Positions 8,314-17,752 of a stretch of 64,000 nt of DNA are shown here, piece after piece. Numbering within the stretch: the stretch's first letter is position 1; each line of letters starts with the position of its first letter. The stretch lies in assembly GCA_963838235.1 (NCBI GenBank), contig CAWIQJ010000002.1, positions 434,001 through 498,000 of the forward strand, given 5' to 3'. The translations under genes were made by a program, and so were the position numbers. Below the pieces are notes generated by a model that did no database searches, was not told the DNA's origin, and saw nothing but the letters and a program-made list of their open reading frames with translations. Source of the DNA: JAFECT01 sp963838235. Lineage in GTDB: Bacteria; Pseudomonadota; Alphaproteobacteria; Caulobacterales; Caulobacteraceae.

Positions 8314-8815
8314 ATGAGCCATGTTCAGCGCGACGACCGCCCCGCCGACAAGGCCCTCCGCTACGAGGAGATCGCCGCGGAGATCGCCGCCGTCCTGGAC
8401 GGCGAGCCGAACCTGACCGCGCGCCTGGCCACCGTGGCGTCCATGCTGCACGACGCCATGCCGACCTATTTCTGGACCGGTTTTTATCTTGTGGATAACC
8501 CGGGGGGTAAGCCTGGGGAACTCGTGGTGGGGCCCTACCAGGGCACGCTCGGCTGCCTGCGCATGCGAATTCGGTCAGGGCGTGTGCGGCAAGGCGGCCG
8601 CGGAACGGCGCACGATCATCGTCGACGACGTGCATGCCTTCGACGGCCACATCGCCTGCGACAGCCGCTCGAACGCGGAGATCGTCGTGCCTGTGGAAAA
8701 TTCCGACGGCGACCTCATCGGCGTGCTCGACGTCGACTCCACGACCTTCGCGGCCTTCGACGCCGTCGACGCCGAGTGGCTCGAACGGATCGTGCGCGAC
8801 AGCTTCGCCCGATGA
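8314..8815 (+). CDS. msrC: Free methionine-(R)-sulfoxide reductase (GAF domain), one frameshift
   Basis: GAF-domain enzyme of the fRMsr/YebR family, which reduces free L-methionine-(R)-sulfoxide. The N-terminal part (through FWTGFYLVDN and GPYQGTLGC) reads in one frame and the remainder (EFGQGVCGKAAAERRTIIVDDV, then HIACDSRSNAEIVVPV) in another; the join is near 8560, where one extra base (atgcgaa for atcgaa) restores an ordinary protein. All three family cysteines (TLGC, GVCG, IACD) are intact across the shift, so this is more likely a sequence error or very recent mutation than a decayed gene. Expected length ~167 aa. Its stop overlaps the next start (ATGA). Confidence 0.8.
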
Positions 8816-9272
8816 CCGTCGTGCGTGTGCGACCGGCGACGCCCGCCGATCGCGACGCGTGGCTGCGCATGCGCGTCGCGCTGTGGCCGGAAGCCGCCGC
8901 CGATCTGCCCGCAGAAACCGACGCGCATTTCACGGGTCAGGGGGAGGGCTACCAACTCGACGCGGTGTTCGTAGCCGAACGTGCCGACGGCCGCCTCGGC
9001 GGCTTCGCCGAGGCCGGCGTGCGCCCCTTCGCCGACGCCTGTGAGGAAGCGCCCTGCGCCTACCTGGAGGGCCTCTACGTCGACGAAGACCTGCGCCGCA
9101 CCGGCGTGGTCCGCGCCCTGGTCGACGCGGTCGAGGCGGGGGCCGCGCCAAGGGCCACCAGGAACTGGGAAGCGACTACCTGATCGACAACGACGCGAGC
9201 GCCGGCTGGCACGCCGCGGCGGGGTTCGAGGTGGTCGAGCGGCTGGTGATGGTGCGCAAGAAGCTAGGGTAG
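8812..9272 (+). CDS. GNAT acetyltransferase, AAC(6')-like, one frameshift
   Basis: Begins VRPATPADRDAWLRMRVALWPE, characteristic of GNAT N-acetyltransferases related to aminoglycoside 6'-N-acetyltransferases. The middle contains YLEGLYVDEDLRRTGVVRALV, the acetyl-CoA-binding region. Near 9150 the frame changes: the family C-terminus (GSDYLIDNDASAGWHAAAGFEVVERLVMVRKKLG) continues in another frame after about one missing base. Whether it acts on an aminoglycoside or another amine cannot be told; many chromosomal members are uncharacterised. It overlaps the fRMsr gene by 4 bp, so the two form an operon. Confidence 0.7.
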
Positions 9273-9290
9273 CGCGCCACCTTTCTAGTT

Positions 9291-9424
9291 TCCGTCACAC
9301 CGGCCTTGTGCCGGGGCCTGCGCGTCAGCCCGCTGTTAGGGCTGTGCTGAGCGCTTGCGCGAACCTTCCACCAGAAGAGCCCAAACGCTTGCCGCGGGTC
9401 CCGGGACAAGCCCGGGATGACGGA
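9291..9424. repeat. Nested inverted-repeat intergenic element, type 2, copy 1
   Basis: Left end 9291-9322 (TCCGTCACACCGGCCTTGTG...) and right end 9393-9424 are imperfect reverse complements, about 32 bp each, around a ~70-bp centre holding GAGCGCTTGCGCGAACCTT. The same end and centre motifs recur at 63757-63950. It resembles the dispersed 'CGTCATCCCGGGCTTGTCCCGGG' palindromic repeats common in alphaproteobacterial genomes. It lies between a plus-strand gene and the convergent amidase gene. Confidence 0.65.
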
Positions 9425-9461
9425 GATTATAGATAGCGAAGCGCCCCTTACTTCGCCGGCT

Positions 9462-11087
9462 TCAACCCCGCGCCACGTCGACCAAGGCGTCCGACGTCTT
9501 CGCATAGGTCGGCGGTCGGCGGCGGTGCGTGCGTTGTTCGTACGCATACCCCAGCCCGAGCAACCGCGCTTCCGACCACGCCGGGCCGATGAAGCTCAAC
9601 CCCACCGGCAGGCCGTCGATCTGACCCATGGGCACGGTCAGGTGCGGATAGCCCGCCACGGCGGGCAGCGTCGTATCCGATCCGGAGAAGTGGTCGGCGT
9701 TGACCACGTCGATGGTCCAGGCCGGGCCGGTGGTCGGCGCAATCAGGGCGTCGAGCTTGTTGTCGGCCAGCAGCTTGTCGATGCCTTCGGGTCCCGCGAG
9801 CCGGTACGAGGTCTCGCGCGCCTTCTTATAGTCGGGATCGTCGAGACCCTTGGTCTTGTCCGCCTGTTCGAAGGTCTCCTGGCCGAAGAACGGCATCTCC
9901 TCGTGCGCGTGCGCATTGTCGAAGGCGATCAGGTCCGCAAGCGTGCGCGACTTAACCGCCGCCGGAGTCGAGGCGAGATAGGTCGCCATGTCCGCCTTCA
10001 ACTCGGTGTTCAGCACCAGGCCTTCGTTCTTGCCGATCTCGGGCTCGCTGGCGAAGGTCTTGATCTCCACCACCTCGGCGCCCGCCGCCTTCAGGTCGGC
10101 GATGGCGCGGTCGAGCAGGGCGTCGACGTTTGGGTCATAGCCCGCGTCGAAGCGCATCACCCCGATCCGCTTGCCCTTCAGCGCGTCGGGATCGAGTGCG
10201 GAGGTGTAGTCGCCCTTGTGCGCGTCGGCGTCGGCGGTTTGCGGATCGCGCGCGTCGGAGCCCGCCATCACCGTCAGCATCGCCGCCGCGTCCGCCACCG
10301 AGCGCGCCATCGGCCCCGGCGTATCCTGGCTGTGGCTGATCGGCACGATGAAGGTGCGCGGGATCAGTCCCACGGTCGGCTTCAGCCCGACGAGACCGTT
10401 CATGGCCGAGGGACAGCTGACCGAGCCGTCGGTCTCAGTGCCCACGGCCGCCGCCGCGAGTGACGCCGCCGCCGCCGCGCCGCTGCCCGAACTCGACCCG
10501 CACGCGGAGCGGTCCGCCGAATAGGGATTGCGCGTGAGCCCGCCCACCGCGCTCCAGCCCGACGACGAACGCGACGAACGGATGTTGGCCCACTCCGACA
10601 GATTGGTCTTGCCCAGGACGATCGCGCCCGCGGCGCGCAGGCGCGCCACCAGCGGCGAGTCGCGATGGCCGATGTTGTCCTTCAGCGCCAGCGAACCCGC
10701 GGTGGTGGCGATCGGGTCGGTGGTCTCGATATTGTCCTTGATCAGCACCGGGATGCCGTGCAGCGGCCCGCGCACGTGACCGGCGCGGCGTTCCGCGTCG
10801 AGCTTGCGCGCATCGGCGAGCGCGTCGGGATTGAGCGCGAGCACCGCCTGCAGCTTCGGCCCGTTGCGGTCGAGCCGTTCGATGCGCGCGAGATAGGCGC
10901 GCACCAGTTGCTCCGACGTCACCCGCCCGACGGTCAGGTCCGTCTGCAGTTGGGCGATCGACTTCTCCTCGACGGCGTAGGCAGCCTGGGCGTGATGAGC
11001 GGCGGGTTTGGTCGGCGCGGCGGCCGGCGCCGGCTGAGCGGCCATCGCCAGAACCAGGACGGCCGGGACAATCAAAAGCTTGGACAT
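9462..11087 (-). CDS. Secreted amidase-signature family hydrolase
   Basis: 541 aa. Signal peptide at residues 1-~25 (MSKLLIVPAVLVLAMAAQPAPAAA). The amidase-signature Ser-cisSer-Lys apparatus is visible: the catalytic Lys in PVLIKDNIE and the Gly/Ser-rich block CGSSSGSGAAAAASLAAAAVG followed by ETDGSVSCPS. Members hydrolyse amides from small molecules to peptides; the substrate is unknown and a periplasmic location is inferred. Start 11087 is chosen because GGGGGAA lies just upstream; an earlier Met (11102) would add five residues only. Located between two repeat elements (9291-9424 and 11185-11356), apparently monocistronic. Confidence 0.85.
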   Translation of the reverse strand: MSKLLIVPAVLVLAMAAQPAPAAAPTKPAAHHAQAAYAVEEKSIAQLQTDLTVGRVTSEQLVRAYLARIERLDRNGPKLQAVLALNPDALADARKLDAERRAGHVRGPLHGIPVLIKDNIETTDPIATTAGSLALKDNIGHRDSPLVARLRAAGAIVLGKTNLSEWANIRSSRSSSGWSAVGGLTRNPYSADRSACGSSSGSGAAAAASLAAAAVGTETDGSVSCPSAMNGLVGLKPTVGLIPRTFIVPISHSQDTPGPMARSVADAAAMLTVMAGSDARDPQTADADAHKGDYTSALDPDALKGKRIGVMRFDAGYDPNVDALLDRAIADLKAAGAEVVEIKTFASEPEIGKNEGLVLNTELKADMATYLASTPAAVKSRTLADLIAFDNAHAHEEMPFFGQETFEQADKTKGLDDPDYKKARETSYRLAGPEGIDKLLADNKLDALIAPTTGPAWTIDVVNADHFSGSDTTLPAVAGYPHLTVPMGQIDGLPVGLSFIGPAWSEARLLGLGYAYEQRTHRRRPPTYAKTSDALVDVARG

Positions 11088-11184
11088 GCGTTCCCCCTGC
11101 AAACTCCGCCCAGACCTTGGACCGGATAGGGGAGAATTTCACCCGGAATCTTCACCCGCCGGCGAGAACGCTTCTAGCGGTGCG

Positions 11185-11356
11185 AAAAAAACACTGATCA
11201 CGAAGAAAGAAAAAGAAGCAAACAAGAACCCAAAGAAGCAAGGAGCGCGGCTTCGCCGCAAAGTAGGCCGCGCCGAAGGCGCAGTCAGACCTGCACAGAA
11301 CGCAGCCCTTGTTCTTTCTTATCTTCCTTGGAGTTCTTCGTGATCAGTGTTTTTTT
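11185..11356. repeat. Long inverted-repeat element, type 1, copy A
   Basis: Perfect 23-bp arms at 11185-11207 and 11334-11356 (A7 CACTGATCACGAAGAA and its complement) flank 126 bp containing a GC-rich core (GCGGCTTCGCCGC hairpin and a second GGCGC repeat) and further purine/pyrimidine-complementary stretches (AACAAGAAC with GTTCTT). Copies with different arm sequences but the same architecture lie at 32899-33014 and 34033-34249. It fills the 271-bp gap between amidase and peptidase genes. Confidence 0.75.
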
Positions 11357-11358
11357 GA

Positions 11359-13629
11359 CTACTCCGCCGGCGGCTGAAGGTGCTTCAGCTTGCGGTCGAA
11401 GAAATCCAGATACGTCCGCCACAGGTGCAGCTGACGCGGGTTGCCGTGGACGCCGTGGCGTTCGCCCGGATAGTCCATCACCTCGAACGGCCGGCTCAGG
11501 CCCTGCAGCGCGTACATCACCCGGGTCGAGTTCTCGAACGCCACATTGTCGTCGGCCATGCCCTGCAGCAACAACAGCTGACCCTTCATCTGGCCGAGTT
11601 TCGGCACGACTTCCGACGCCTTGTAGCCGCCCGGATTCTCCGACGGCTGGCCCATGAACTGCTCGGTGTAGTGGGTGTCGTAAAGCGTCCAGTCTACCGG
11701 CGGCGCACCCGCGGCGCCCGCCGCGAACGGTGAGTTGGGCGCCACCAGCAACGACAGGGTCATGAACCCGCCGTAGCTCCAGCCCATCACTCCGATCCGG
11801 TTCGAATCCACATAGGGCAGGGACTTCAGATAGTCGACGCCGGCGAACTGATCCTCAACCTCCAGCTTGCCGAGGTTGCGGTCGATCGCCGACTTGAACG
11901 CGAAGGAACGGTTGTACGAACCGCGGTTGTCCAGGCGGAAGATGACGTAACCGTCCTCCAGCAACAGCTGGTCGGTCATGGCGCCCCACTGGCGGCGCAC
12001 CATCTGCGCATGCGGCCCGCCGTAGACCGAAACGATCACCGGATAGCGCTTTGACGGATCGAAATCCGGCGGCGTGGTGATCGAATAGTACATGTCCGAT
12101 CCGTCGGCCGCCTTGATCGATCCGTAGGTCGGCGCGCGCAGACGTCCGGCGTACTTCCACAAGGGATGGGTCGCGTCGAGCGTGTTGGGCTCGATCCAGC
12201 GCACCAGATGCCCGTCTTCGCCGAACAGGCCGGTGCGCGGCGGCGTCTTCGGGTCGGAATAGACGCCGGTGAAGGCGCCGCCGGTCTTCGCCGTCTCGGT
12301 GGTCCACCAGCCTTCGCCGCTGGTCAGCTTCTGCGGCGCGCCCGGCGCAGTCCACGACACGGCGTAGAGGTGCCGCTCGAGCGGCGTGTCCTTCGACGCC
12401 AGGAAGAAGACCGTGTGCTTCGCCTCGTCGAGGCCGCTGATCGAATCCACCGGCCAGTCGCCCGAGGTGATCTGGCGCACCAGATGCGCGTCGCGGTCGT
12501 AGAGATAGAGGTGATTGTACCCCGACCGCTCCGACGCCCACAGGAAGCCGCCGTCGGCGAGCGGGCGGAAGTCGTTGTTCAGCTCTACCCAGTGCGGCGA
12601 GGTTTCGGTCAGGATCACATGGCCCTGACCGGTGGCGGGGTCGACCGCGATCAGGTCGAGGCGCTTCTGGTCGCGGGTCTGGCGCTCGACGTAGAGCGTC
12701 TTGCCGTCCTTCGACCAGTTGACGCGCGCGAGATAGATGTCGCTGTTCGCGCCGAGATCGACCTTCACCCGCCCCGTGCCGTCGACGTTCTCGACATAGA
12801 GTTCGACCACCGCATTGGGCCGCCCGGCGCGGGGATAGCGTTGCGGCACGACCTTGACGCCCTCGGGTCCGATGTCGAGCCGCGGCACGATGTCGACCTT
12901 GGTCTCGTCCACATGCGTCAGTGCGATGCGACGTTCGTCCGGCGACCACCAATAGCCGGTGTTGCGGCCCATCTCCTCCTCGGCGATGAACTCCGCGAGG
13001 CCCCAGGACTGGGTTCCCTTGCCGTCGCTGGTTAGGGCCTGCTCATGACTGCTCTTCAGGTCGAGGACATAGAGGTTCTGGTCGCGCACGTAGGAAACGA
13101 AATTGCCGTGCGGCGAGACCTTGGCGTCGATCTCGTCGGCCATGCCGTTGGTCAGGCGGCGCACCTTCCCCGTGGCGCGTTCGGCCAGGTAGAGGTCGCC
13201 GTCCAGCGGCACCAGGATGAACTTGCCCTCCTCGTCCCAGCCGTAACTCACCACCCCGCGTTCGCGGATGCGCATACGCTCGCGCCGCGATTTCTCCGCC
13301 TCGGACAGTTCCTTGCCCGGCTGCTCCAGCGCCTTGGCGTCGATCAGCTTGAACGGCGCGCCGCCCGCGGTGTCGGCCGCCCACAGGTCTAGTGTGTTCT
13401 GGTCTTCCGCTTCGCCCTTCAGATAGGTGACCAGCTTGCCGTCGGGCGAGAGCTGGACGTCGCGTGCGCGCGGTCCGTTCAGGTCCGGGTCGGAGAACAC
13501 CCGCTCGGGCGTCAGCCGCTCGGTCCCCGGCTGAGCCATCCCCGCTGAAGACTGGGCCAGCGCGGGCGAACCCGCGACGACGACGGCGACCGCGACCCCG
13601 GCCGAAACGGCCGCAAGCATGAACGACAT
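11359..13629 (-). CDS. Secreted S9 family prolyl peptidase (DPP IV-like)
   Basis: 756 aa. Signal peptide through SPALAQ. The N-terminal two thirds are a beta-propeller (DPP IV N-terminal type, with TGYWWSPDERRIALTHVDE and LARVNWSKDGKTLYVERQTRD). The C-terminal alpha/beta-hydrolase carries the nucleophile motif GWSYGGFM near residue 615, the acid in MADDNVAF near 695 and the His in ERHGVHG near 725: a complete Ser-Asp-His triad. Family members release dipeptides after Pro or Ala in the periplasm. The stop lies 2 bp from the end of a palindromic element, which could serve as terminator. Upstream is a same-strand ABC exporter permease, 76 bp away. Confidence 0.9.
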   Translation of the reverse strand: MSFMLAAVSAGVAVAVVVAGSPALAQSSAGMAQPGTERLTPERVFSDPDLNGPRARDVQLSPDGKLVTYLKGEAEDQNTLDLWAADTAGGAPFKLIDAKALEQPGKELSEAEKSRRERMRIRERGVVSYGWDEEGKFILVPLDGDLYLAERATGKVRRLTNGMADEIDAKVSPHGNFVSYVRDQNLYVLDLKSSHEQALTSDGKGTQSWGLAEFIAEEEMGRNTGYWWSPDERRIALTHVDETKVDIVPRLDIGPEGVKVVPQRYPRAGRPNAVVELYVENVDGTGRVKVDLGANSDIYLARVNWSKDGKTLYVERQTRDQKRLDLIAVDPATGQGHVILTETSPHWVELNNDFRPLADGGFLWASERSGYNHLYLYDRDAHLVRQITSGDWPVDSISGLDEAKHTVFFLASKDTPLERHLYAVSWTAPGAPQKLTSGEGWWTTETAKTGGAFTGVYSDPKTPPRTGLFGEDGHLVRWIEPNTLDATHPLWKYAGRLRAPTYGSIKAADGSDMYYSITTPPDFDPSKRYPVIVSVYGGPHAQMVRRQWGAMTDQLLLEDGYVIFRLDNRGSYNRSFAFKSAIDRNLGKLEVEDQFAGVDYLKSLPYVDSNRIGVMGWSYGGFMTLSLLVAPNSPFAAGAAGAPPVDWTLYDTHYTEQFMGQPSENPGGYKASEVVPKLGQMKGQLLLLQGMADDNVAFENSTRVMYALQGLSRPFEVMDYPGERHGVHGNPRQLHLWRTYLDFFDRKLKHLQPPAE

Positions 13630-13705
13630 ACGAAGTCCCCCTGGACACGACTGGACTGGACGCTCGCGCCGCGGCGCTTCCGAGTCAACGGCCGGGTCGC
13701 GAACG

Positions 13706-14464
<759 letters not shown>

Positions 14465-14474
14465 GGCGTCTCTC

Positions 14475-15416
14475 TCAGCGGAACGCGCCGGCGCGTTGTT
14501 TCACCAGGCCCACGAAGATCTCCTCCAGCGAGCTCTGGTCGGTCGACAGGTCCTTGAAGCGGACGCCCGCGTCGGTCAGGGCCTTCATCAGGGTGGCGAT
14601 GCCGGTGCGCTCGGCCTTGGTGTCGTAGGTGTAGGTGAGCAACTGGCCGTCGTCGGACAGGGCCAGGCCATAGGCCTTCAACGCGTCCGGAATGGAGCCC
14701 AGCGGCTCGGCCAGCTGCAGCTTCAGGTGCTTCTTGCCGAGCTTGTGCATCAGCTCGGCCTTGTCCTCCACCAGGATGATCTCGCCCTTGGAGATCACCC
14801 CCACGCGGTCGGCCATCTCTTCGGCCTCTTCGATATAGTGGGTGGTCAGGATGATGGTCACGCCCTGGGCGCGCAGTTGGCGCACCACCTCCCACATGTC
14901 GCGGCGCAGCTCGACGTCGACGCCGGCGGTTGGCTCGTCGAGGAACAGGATCTCCGGCTCGTGCGCCAGGGCCTTGGCGATCATCACCCGGCGCTTCATC
15001 CCGCCCGACAGGGTGCGCAGCTGGTTGTCTTTCTTGTCCCACAACGACAGCGACTTCAGGGTCTTTTCGATGTGGGCCGGGTGGCGCGGCTTGCCGAACA
15101 GGCCGCGCGAGAACGAGGTGGTGTTCCACACCGTCTCAAAGGCGTCGGTGGTCAACTCCTGCGGCACCAGGCCGATGCGCGAGCGCGCCGCACGATAGTT
15201 CTTGACGATATCGAAGCCCGCCGCCTTCACCGTCCCCTGGCTCGGATTGACGATGCCGCAGATGATCGAGATCAGGGTGGTCTTGCCCGCCCCGTTCGGG
15301 CCGAGCAGGGCGAAAATCTCCCCCTTCTCGATCTCCAGATTGATGTCCTTCAGCGCCTGGAAACCCCCGCTATAGGTCTTGTCCAGGTGCGAAACGGAAA
15401 TTACAGGCTCGGCCAT
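14475..15416 (-). CDS. ABC exporter ATP-binding protein (YadG-like)
   Basis: 313 aa ATPase of an ABC-2 exporter. Walker A LLGPNGAGKTTL near residue 39, Q-loop LVPQEL, ABC signature LSGGMKRR, Walker B ILFLDEPTAGVD and switch His in TTHYIEEAE are all present. A C-terminal extension of about 80 residues (YTYDTKAERTGIATLMKAL...) ends with STDQSSLEEIFVGLV, the DUF4162-like tail typical of this class. Head of a two-gene operon with the permease. Confidence 0.92.
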   Translation of the reverse strand: MAEPVISVSHLDKTYSGGFQALKDINLEIEKGEIFALLGPNGAGKTTLISIICGIVNPSQGTVKAAGFDIVKNYRAARSRIGLVPQELTTDAFETVWNTTSFSRGLFGKPRHPAHIEKTLKSLSLWDKKDNQLRTLSGGMKRRVMIAKALAHEPEILFLDEPTAGVDVELRRDMWEVVRQLRAQGVTIILTTHYIEEAEEMADRVGVISKGEIILVEDKAELMHKLGKKHLKLQLAEPLGSIPDALKAYGLALSDDGQLLTYTYDTKAERTGIATLMKALTDAGVRFKDLSTDQSSLEEIFVGLVKQRAGAFR

Positions 15417-15538
15417 AGGGCGCTGTTATGCGGGGACGCGCGCAAGGGCAAGGGAAGTGTTGCGGGCCGGGGAGGGACCCGGTCTGCGGGCAAGTCCCAA
15501 CCTCCCGCTCCCATCCCAAGGTGCTAAACAGCCCCTCG

Positions 15539-16510
15539 ATGGACGCCCCCTCCGAAACCGCCGCGCCGACGCCGGACCGCAACGCCCTGGCCAAGCGCTG
15601 GGGTTTGCGGCTGTTGGCCGTGATTCTTCTGGCGGGGGCGGCCTGGGTGATCTGGCGCCAGCTGCACCACCTGTCCTGGCATGAACTGAAGCACGCCTTC
15701 GCCGCCTGGGGGCCTTGGCGCATCGGCGCCAGCGTTGCGGCGGTGATCGCGAGCTACCTGTCCCTGGCGATCAACGAATGGGCGGGCCTGCGCTGGGCCG
15801 GCGCGCGCGTGCCGCCGCTGACCACCCTGTTCGGTTCGTTCTGCCTGAACGCCTTCGCGCACAGCCTGGGCACGGCGGTGGTGGTGGGCGCCGCGGTCCG
15901 TCTGAAAGTCTACGCCGCCCACCGCGTAACCCTGGTGGAGATCGTCAAGGTCACCGCCTTCACCAACGTCTCGTTCAGCCTCGGCATGGCCGGCATCGCG
16001 GGCGGCGGCCTCTTGACCGCGCCGGCGTGGCGGCTGCACGCGGTGCACATGCCGCACGAGCTCGCCCGCGTCCTGGGCGTCGTCCTGCTGCTCGCCATTC
16101 CCGCCTATGTGATCCTGTGCGCCAGCGTGCGCGGCGTACTCAGCATGCTCGGCCACACGTTCGTGCTGCCCACGTGGAAGTGGGCGCTCGCCCAGGTGAC
16201 CATCGGCGTGGTCGACAATGTGCTGACCGTGCTGATCCCCTGGGTGTTGCTGCCCAGCGCCCTGATCGGCTTCAGCGCCTTCACCGGCGCCTTCGCGGTG
16301 GCCACCGTCACCGGCGTGGTCTCGTCCGTGCCGGGCGGCGCCGGCGTGTTCGAGAGCGTGCTGCTGACGCTCTTGCCCCACGTCGACCGCGCCCCCCTGG
16401 CCGCGGCCTTCGTCGGCTATCGCCTGTTCTATTTCCTCATCCCGCTAGGGATGGCGGGCTTGATGCTCGCCGTCATGGGCCGCACGACGCCGGCGGAAAA
16501 AAAGAATTGA
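15539..16510 (+). CDS. Flippase-like membrane protein (lysylphosphatidylglycerol synthase TM / UPF0104 family)
   Basis: 323 aa, about eight transmembrane helices beginning with GLRLLAVILLAGAAWVIW. The conserved patch VVSSVPGGAGVFESVLLTLL followed by FVGYRLFYFLIPL is the signature of the YbhN/MprF-N-terminal family. There is no aminoacyl-transferase domain, so it is not a full lipid-modifying MprF; a role in lipid movement across the membrane is possible. Start ATG 15539 (MDAPSETAAPT) is preferred over longer upstream Met codons, which precede an unlikely Arg/Cys-rich stretch. Divergent from the ABC exporter. Confidence 0.8.
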   Translation: MDAPSETAAPTPDRNALAKRWGLRLLAVILLAGAAWVIWRQLHHLSWHELKHAFAAWGPWRIGASVAAVIASYLSLAINEWAGLRWAGARVPPLTTLFGSFCLNAFAHSLGTAVVVGAAVRLKVYAAHRVTLVEIVKVTAFTNVSFSLGMAGIAGGGLLTAPAWRLHAVHMPHELARVLGVVLLLAIPAYVILCASVRGVLSMLGHTFVLPTWKWALAQVTIGVVDNVLTVLIPWVLLPSALIGFSAFTGAFAVATVTGVVSSVPGGAGVFESVLLTLLPHVDRAPLAAAFVGYRLFYFLIPLGMAGLMLAVMGRTTPAEKKN

Positions 16511-16533
16511 GTCCGTGGAGCTCTCTTCACTTC

Positions 16534-17076
16534 CTAGCGCGCGACCTTCCACCCGTCGTCCTTGCCGACCCAGATGACCCGCTGCGTCAGATCCGGCCGC
16601 GCCGTCCCGTTCATGGTCTCGTCCGCGCGGAAGCCGTCGCCGTCCGCCGTAAACGTCACACACACCAGCGTGCCGTCGACGCCGGCCCAGCCGTTGGCCA
16701 CCGCTTGGCGCAGGTGATCGGTGGTCGCGTCGTCGGCGGGCGCGCCGTTGATGCTGAACTTCGCCTCGACGATGTCCTCGACGCGGATCGGGCTGCACAC
16801 GGCGCCGTCCTTGATCGCGGCGGACTTGTCGACGCTCATCACCACCGCCGCGTCCTTCGACGGCAGGGCGACCTCGAGGTGGTTGGTGAGATAGCCCTTG
16901 TCGTCCCAACCGTACCAGGCGATCGAGGCGCAGGTCTTGGCGTCGGCGTTGGGCTGAAAGCACTGGCCCTTGCCGTCCCGCGCCGGCGCCAGCGGCCCGT
17001 CGTCCGCGGCGAACGCAGGCAGGGCGGACAAGGCGAAAACGCCGGCGGCGGCAGAGAGAGCGAGCCCGTTTTTCAT
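16534..17076 (-). CDS. Secreted protein of unknown function (180 aa)
   Basis: Signal peptide MKNGLALSAAAGVFALSALPAFA. The mature part has three cysteines near CFQPNADAKTCASIAWYGW, one in CSPIRVED and one in VCVTFT, and reads as a small beta-rich periplasmic domain. It ends RVIWVGKDDGWKVAR. I do not recognise the family. Convergent with the flippase-like gene (23 bp apart) and divergent from the GreA/B-like gene. Confidence 0.7.
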   Translation of the reverse strand: MKNGLALSAAAGVFALSALPAFAADDGPLAPARDGKGQCFQPNADAKTCASIAWYGWDDKGYLTNHLEVALPSKDAAVVMSVDKSAAIKDGAVCSPIRVEDIVEAKFSINGAPADDATTDHLRQAVANGWAGVDGTLVCVTFTADGDGFRADETMNGTARPDLTQRVIWVGKDDGWKVAR

Positions 17077-17194
17077 GAGGTGCTTCCGATCCTGAGGCGC
17101 CCCCAGTCTCCTAGCCTCCGCTCGGCAAGTCTACCTTGGCCGTACCGCGGCGCCCCGGCGCCCGTTCCGCCGCAATCGGGTTATGCTGCGCCCC

Positions 17195-17677
17195 ATGAGC
17201 GTCGCATTCACCAAGGAAACCGACGTCGAGGCGCATGCGGCTGACCTGCCGGACCGCCCGATCTCGCCGCATCCGAACCTGGTTACCGCCGAGGGCTTGG
17301 CCGCCATAGACGCCGAGTTCGCGACCGCCCAGTCCGCCTACCACGCCGCCCGCGCCGGCGGCGAGGACGTTCAGGCCGACCGCACCGCGCTCGCCCGCGC
17401 CGTGCGCGACCTGCGCTACTGGCAGGCGAGGCGCGCGTCCGCCCAACTCACCGAACGCGACTCCGCCAAGACCGTCGTCCAGTTCGGCGACCGCGTCGGC
17501 GTCGAACGCGAAGACGGTCGCCGCCAATCCTTCCGCATCGTCGGCGAAGACGAAGCCGACCCGAAGGCGGGAACGGTCTCCTGGGTCTCGCCCCTGGCCC
17601 AGGCGCTGCTCGGCAAGTCGGTCGGCGACGTCGCCACGGTCGCGGGCGGCGAGGTGGAGTTGATCGAGGTCAGCTGA
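17195..17677 (+). CDS. GreA/GreB-family elongation factor-like protein
   Basis: 160 aa. N-terminal helical region rich in Ala, Arg and Glu (LVTAEGLAAIDAEFATAQSAYHAAR ... DLRYWQARRASAQL), like the Gre coiled coil, followed by a C-terminal FKBP-like domain (VVQFGDRVGVEREDGRRQSFRIVGEDEADPKAGTVSWVSPLAQALLGKSVGDVATV) with the typical SPLAQALLGKxVGD signature. Such proteins bind the RNA polymerase secondary channel to restart or modulate transcription. Start ATG 17195 rather than the Met four codons earlier. Distinct from housekeeping GreA, whose coiled-coil tip is more acidic. Confidence 0.8.
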   Translation: MSVAFTKETDVEAHAADLPDRPISPHPNLVTAEGLAAIDAEFATAQSAYHAARAGGEDVQADRTALARAVRDLRYWQARRASAQLTERDSAKTVVQFGDRVGVEREDGRRQSFRIVGEDEADPKAGTVSWVSPLAQALLGKSVGDVATVAGGEVELIEVS

Positions 17678-17752
17678 GCAGGCCTCACCCTGGGCTTGCA
17701 TTTTCGGTCGTCAGGCCATCAAGCTGCGCGGTTTCTCGGGGGAGGTTGCGTT